Translations under genes and position numbers: made by a program | DNA from: Thermoleophilaceae bacterium | Lineage (GTDB): Bacteria; Actinomycetota; Thermoleophilia; Solirubrobacterales; Thermoleophilaceae | Length of the DNA: 9,010 bases | Assembly (NCBI GenBank): GCA_013812065.1 | Contig: JACCUC010000040.1 | Location: 1 to 9,010 of the forward strand | Direction: 5' to 3' | Notes under the pieces: model-generated | Seen by the model: only the letters and a program-made list of their open reading frames with translations | Databases searched by the model: none | What the model was told of the DNA's origin: nothing | Shown here: positions 6,763 to 9,010 of the stretch, one piece after another | Position numbering within the stretch: position 1 is the stretch's first letter | How the letters are laid out: the number at the start of each line of letters is the position of its first letter

Positions 6763-6766
<4 letters not shown>
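6185..6766 (+). CDS. DsbA-family thioredoxin-fold protein (CPYC), cytoplasmic
   Basis: The 193-residue protein belongs to the thioredoxin-like group with an inserted helical domain (Thioredoxin_4 / DsbA-like), which also occurs fused to some NhaA antiporters. Visible features are DHVRGP (16-21), a strand LVIEYADYECPYC with the redox pair C35-P-Y-C38, a helical insert (about 67-135, including RFWEMHDALF) and the cis-proline loop VTTPTLFVDG (P144). There is no signal peptide or membrane segment, so a cytosolic disulfide reductase or oxidoreductase role is likelier than periplasmic oxidation. The C-terminal 19 or so residues (from about I175, ISKNQHRKAANRRRR) are strongly basic and are encoded by the pnp leader region. 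ATG 6185 lacks a clear Shine-Dalgarno. The stop overlaps the pnp start (ATGA). It may recycle the upstream peroxiredoxin; that is inference. Confidence 0.88.
6685..6693 (+). promoter_or_regulatory. Putative extended -10 promoter for pnp
   Basis: TG (6685-6686), one base, then TAGCAT (6688-6693) fits TGnTAnnnT and shares TGCTAGC with the motif before rpsO. It lies inside the coding end of the thioredoxin-fold gene. A start near 6700 would give a pnp leader of about 63 nt that includes the hairpin at 6731-6749. No convincing -35 is visible. An internal pnp promoter is common in other bacteria, which supports the idea without proving it. Confidence 0.45.
6731..6749 (+). promoter_or_regulatory. 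Stem-loop in the pnp leader
   Basis: GCCGCC (6731-6736) and GGCGGC (6744-6749) are perfectly complementary around the 7-base loop AACCGGA. It is flanked by A-rich, likely unpaired sequence (6713-6729 and 6753-6759), so it stands out from the GC-rich background. The Shine-Dalgarno AAAGGAA (6753-6759) lies just downstream and stays free. In E. coli the pnp leader carries a hairpin used for RNase III-dependent autoregulation by PNPase; an analogous role here is inference. No T-run follows, so termination is not suggested. Confidence 0.45.

Positions 6767-9010
<2,244 letters not shown>

Overview
This window is a dense, almost gap-free stretch of a high-GC bacterial chromosome (roughly 70% G+C by eye). 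All genes are on the + strand. It carries the conserved translation and RNA-processing cluster: infB (5' end missing), a DUF503/YlxP-family gene, rbfA, an NrnA-type DHH phosphoesterase gene, truB, ribF, rpsO, then two thiol-redox genes, then pnp (3' end missing). GC content, GTG starts, the order nusA-side infB-ylxP-rbfA-nrnA-truB-ribF-rpsO-pnp, and the style of the proteins (Arg-rich IF2 linker, compact RibF and TruB) suggest an actinobacterium. My best guess is the Thermoleophilia (Solirubrobacterales-like), but this is inference from memory of protein style, not a database match.

Layout. Bases 1-2701 hold ribosome-assembly and initiation functions: IF2, YlxP/DUF503 and RbfA, with the only two spacers over 40 nt in the window (53 and 78 nt). 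Bases 2698-5427 hold nanoRNA/pAp turnover (NrnA), tRNA U55 pseudouridylation (TruB) and FMN/FAD synthesis (RibF). Bases 5424-5693 encode ribosomal protein S15. Bases 5690-6766 encode a single-cysteine peroxiredoxin and a cytoplasmic CPYC thioredoxin-fold (DsbA-like) protein, placed between rpsO and pnp, which are neighbours in many bacteria. Bases 6763-9010 encode PNPase, running off the window in a Gly/Arg-rich tail.

The genes are tightly coupled. Five junctions are 4-base stop/start overlaps (GTGA at 2698, 4537 and 5424; ATGA at 5690 and 6763), so most of the cluster is probably one transcript with translational coupling. Two identical TGCTAGC motifs fit an extended -10 element (TGnTAnnnT). 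One lies 9 nt before the rpsO start and one lies inside the end of the redox gene, 69 nt before pnp. They suggest internal promoters giving a nearly leaderless rpsO mRNA and a pnp mRNA with a roughly 63-nt leader containing a hairpin.

No mobile element, CRISPR array, tRNA, rRNA or clear intrinsic terminator was seen. No stretch over 300 bases lacks a gene. The region is mostly a conventional housekeeping cluster. The points worth a second look are the redox pair, the internal promoters, the dual-use pnp leader, and the shortened RibF and TruB. I do not see evidence for a wholly new system.
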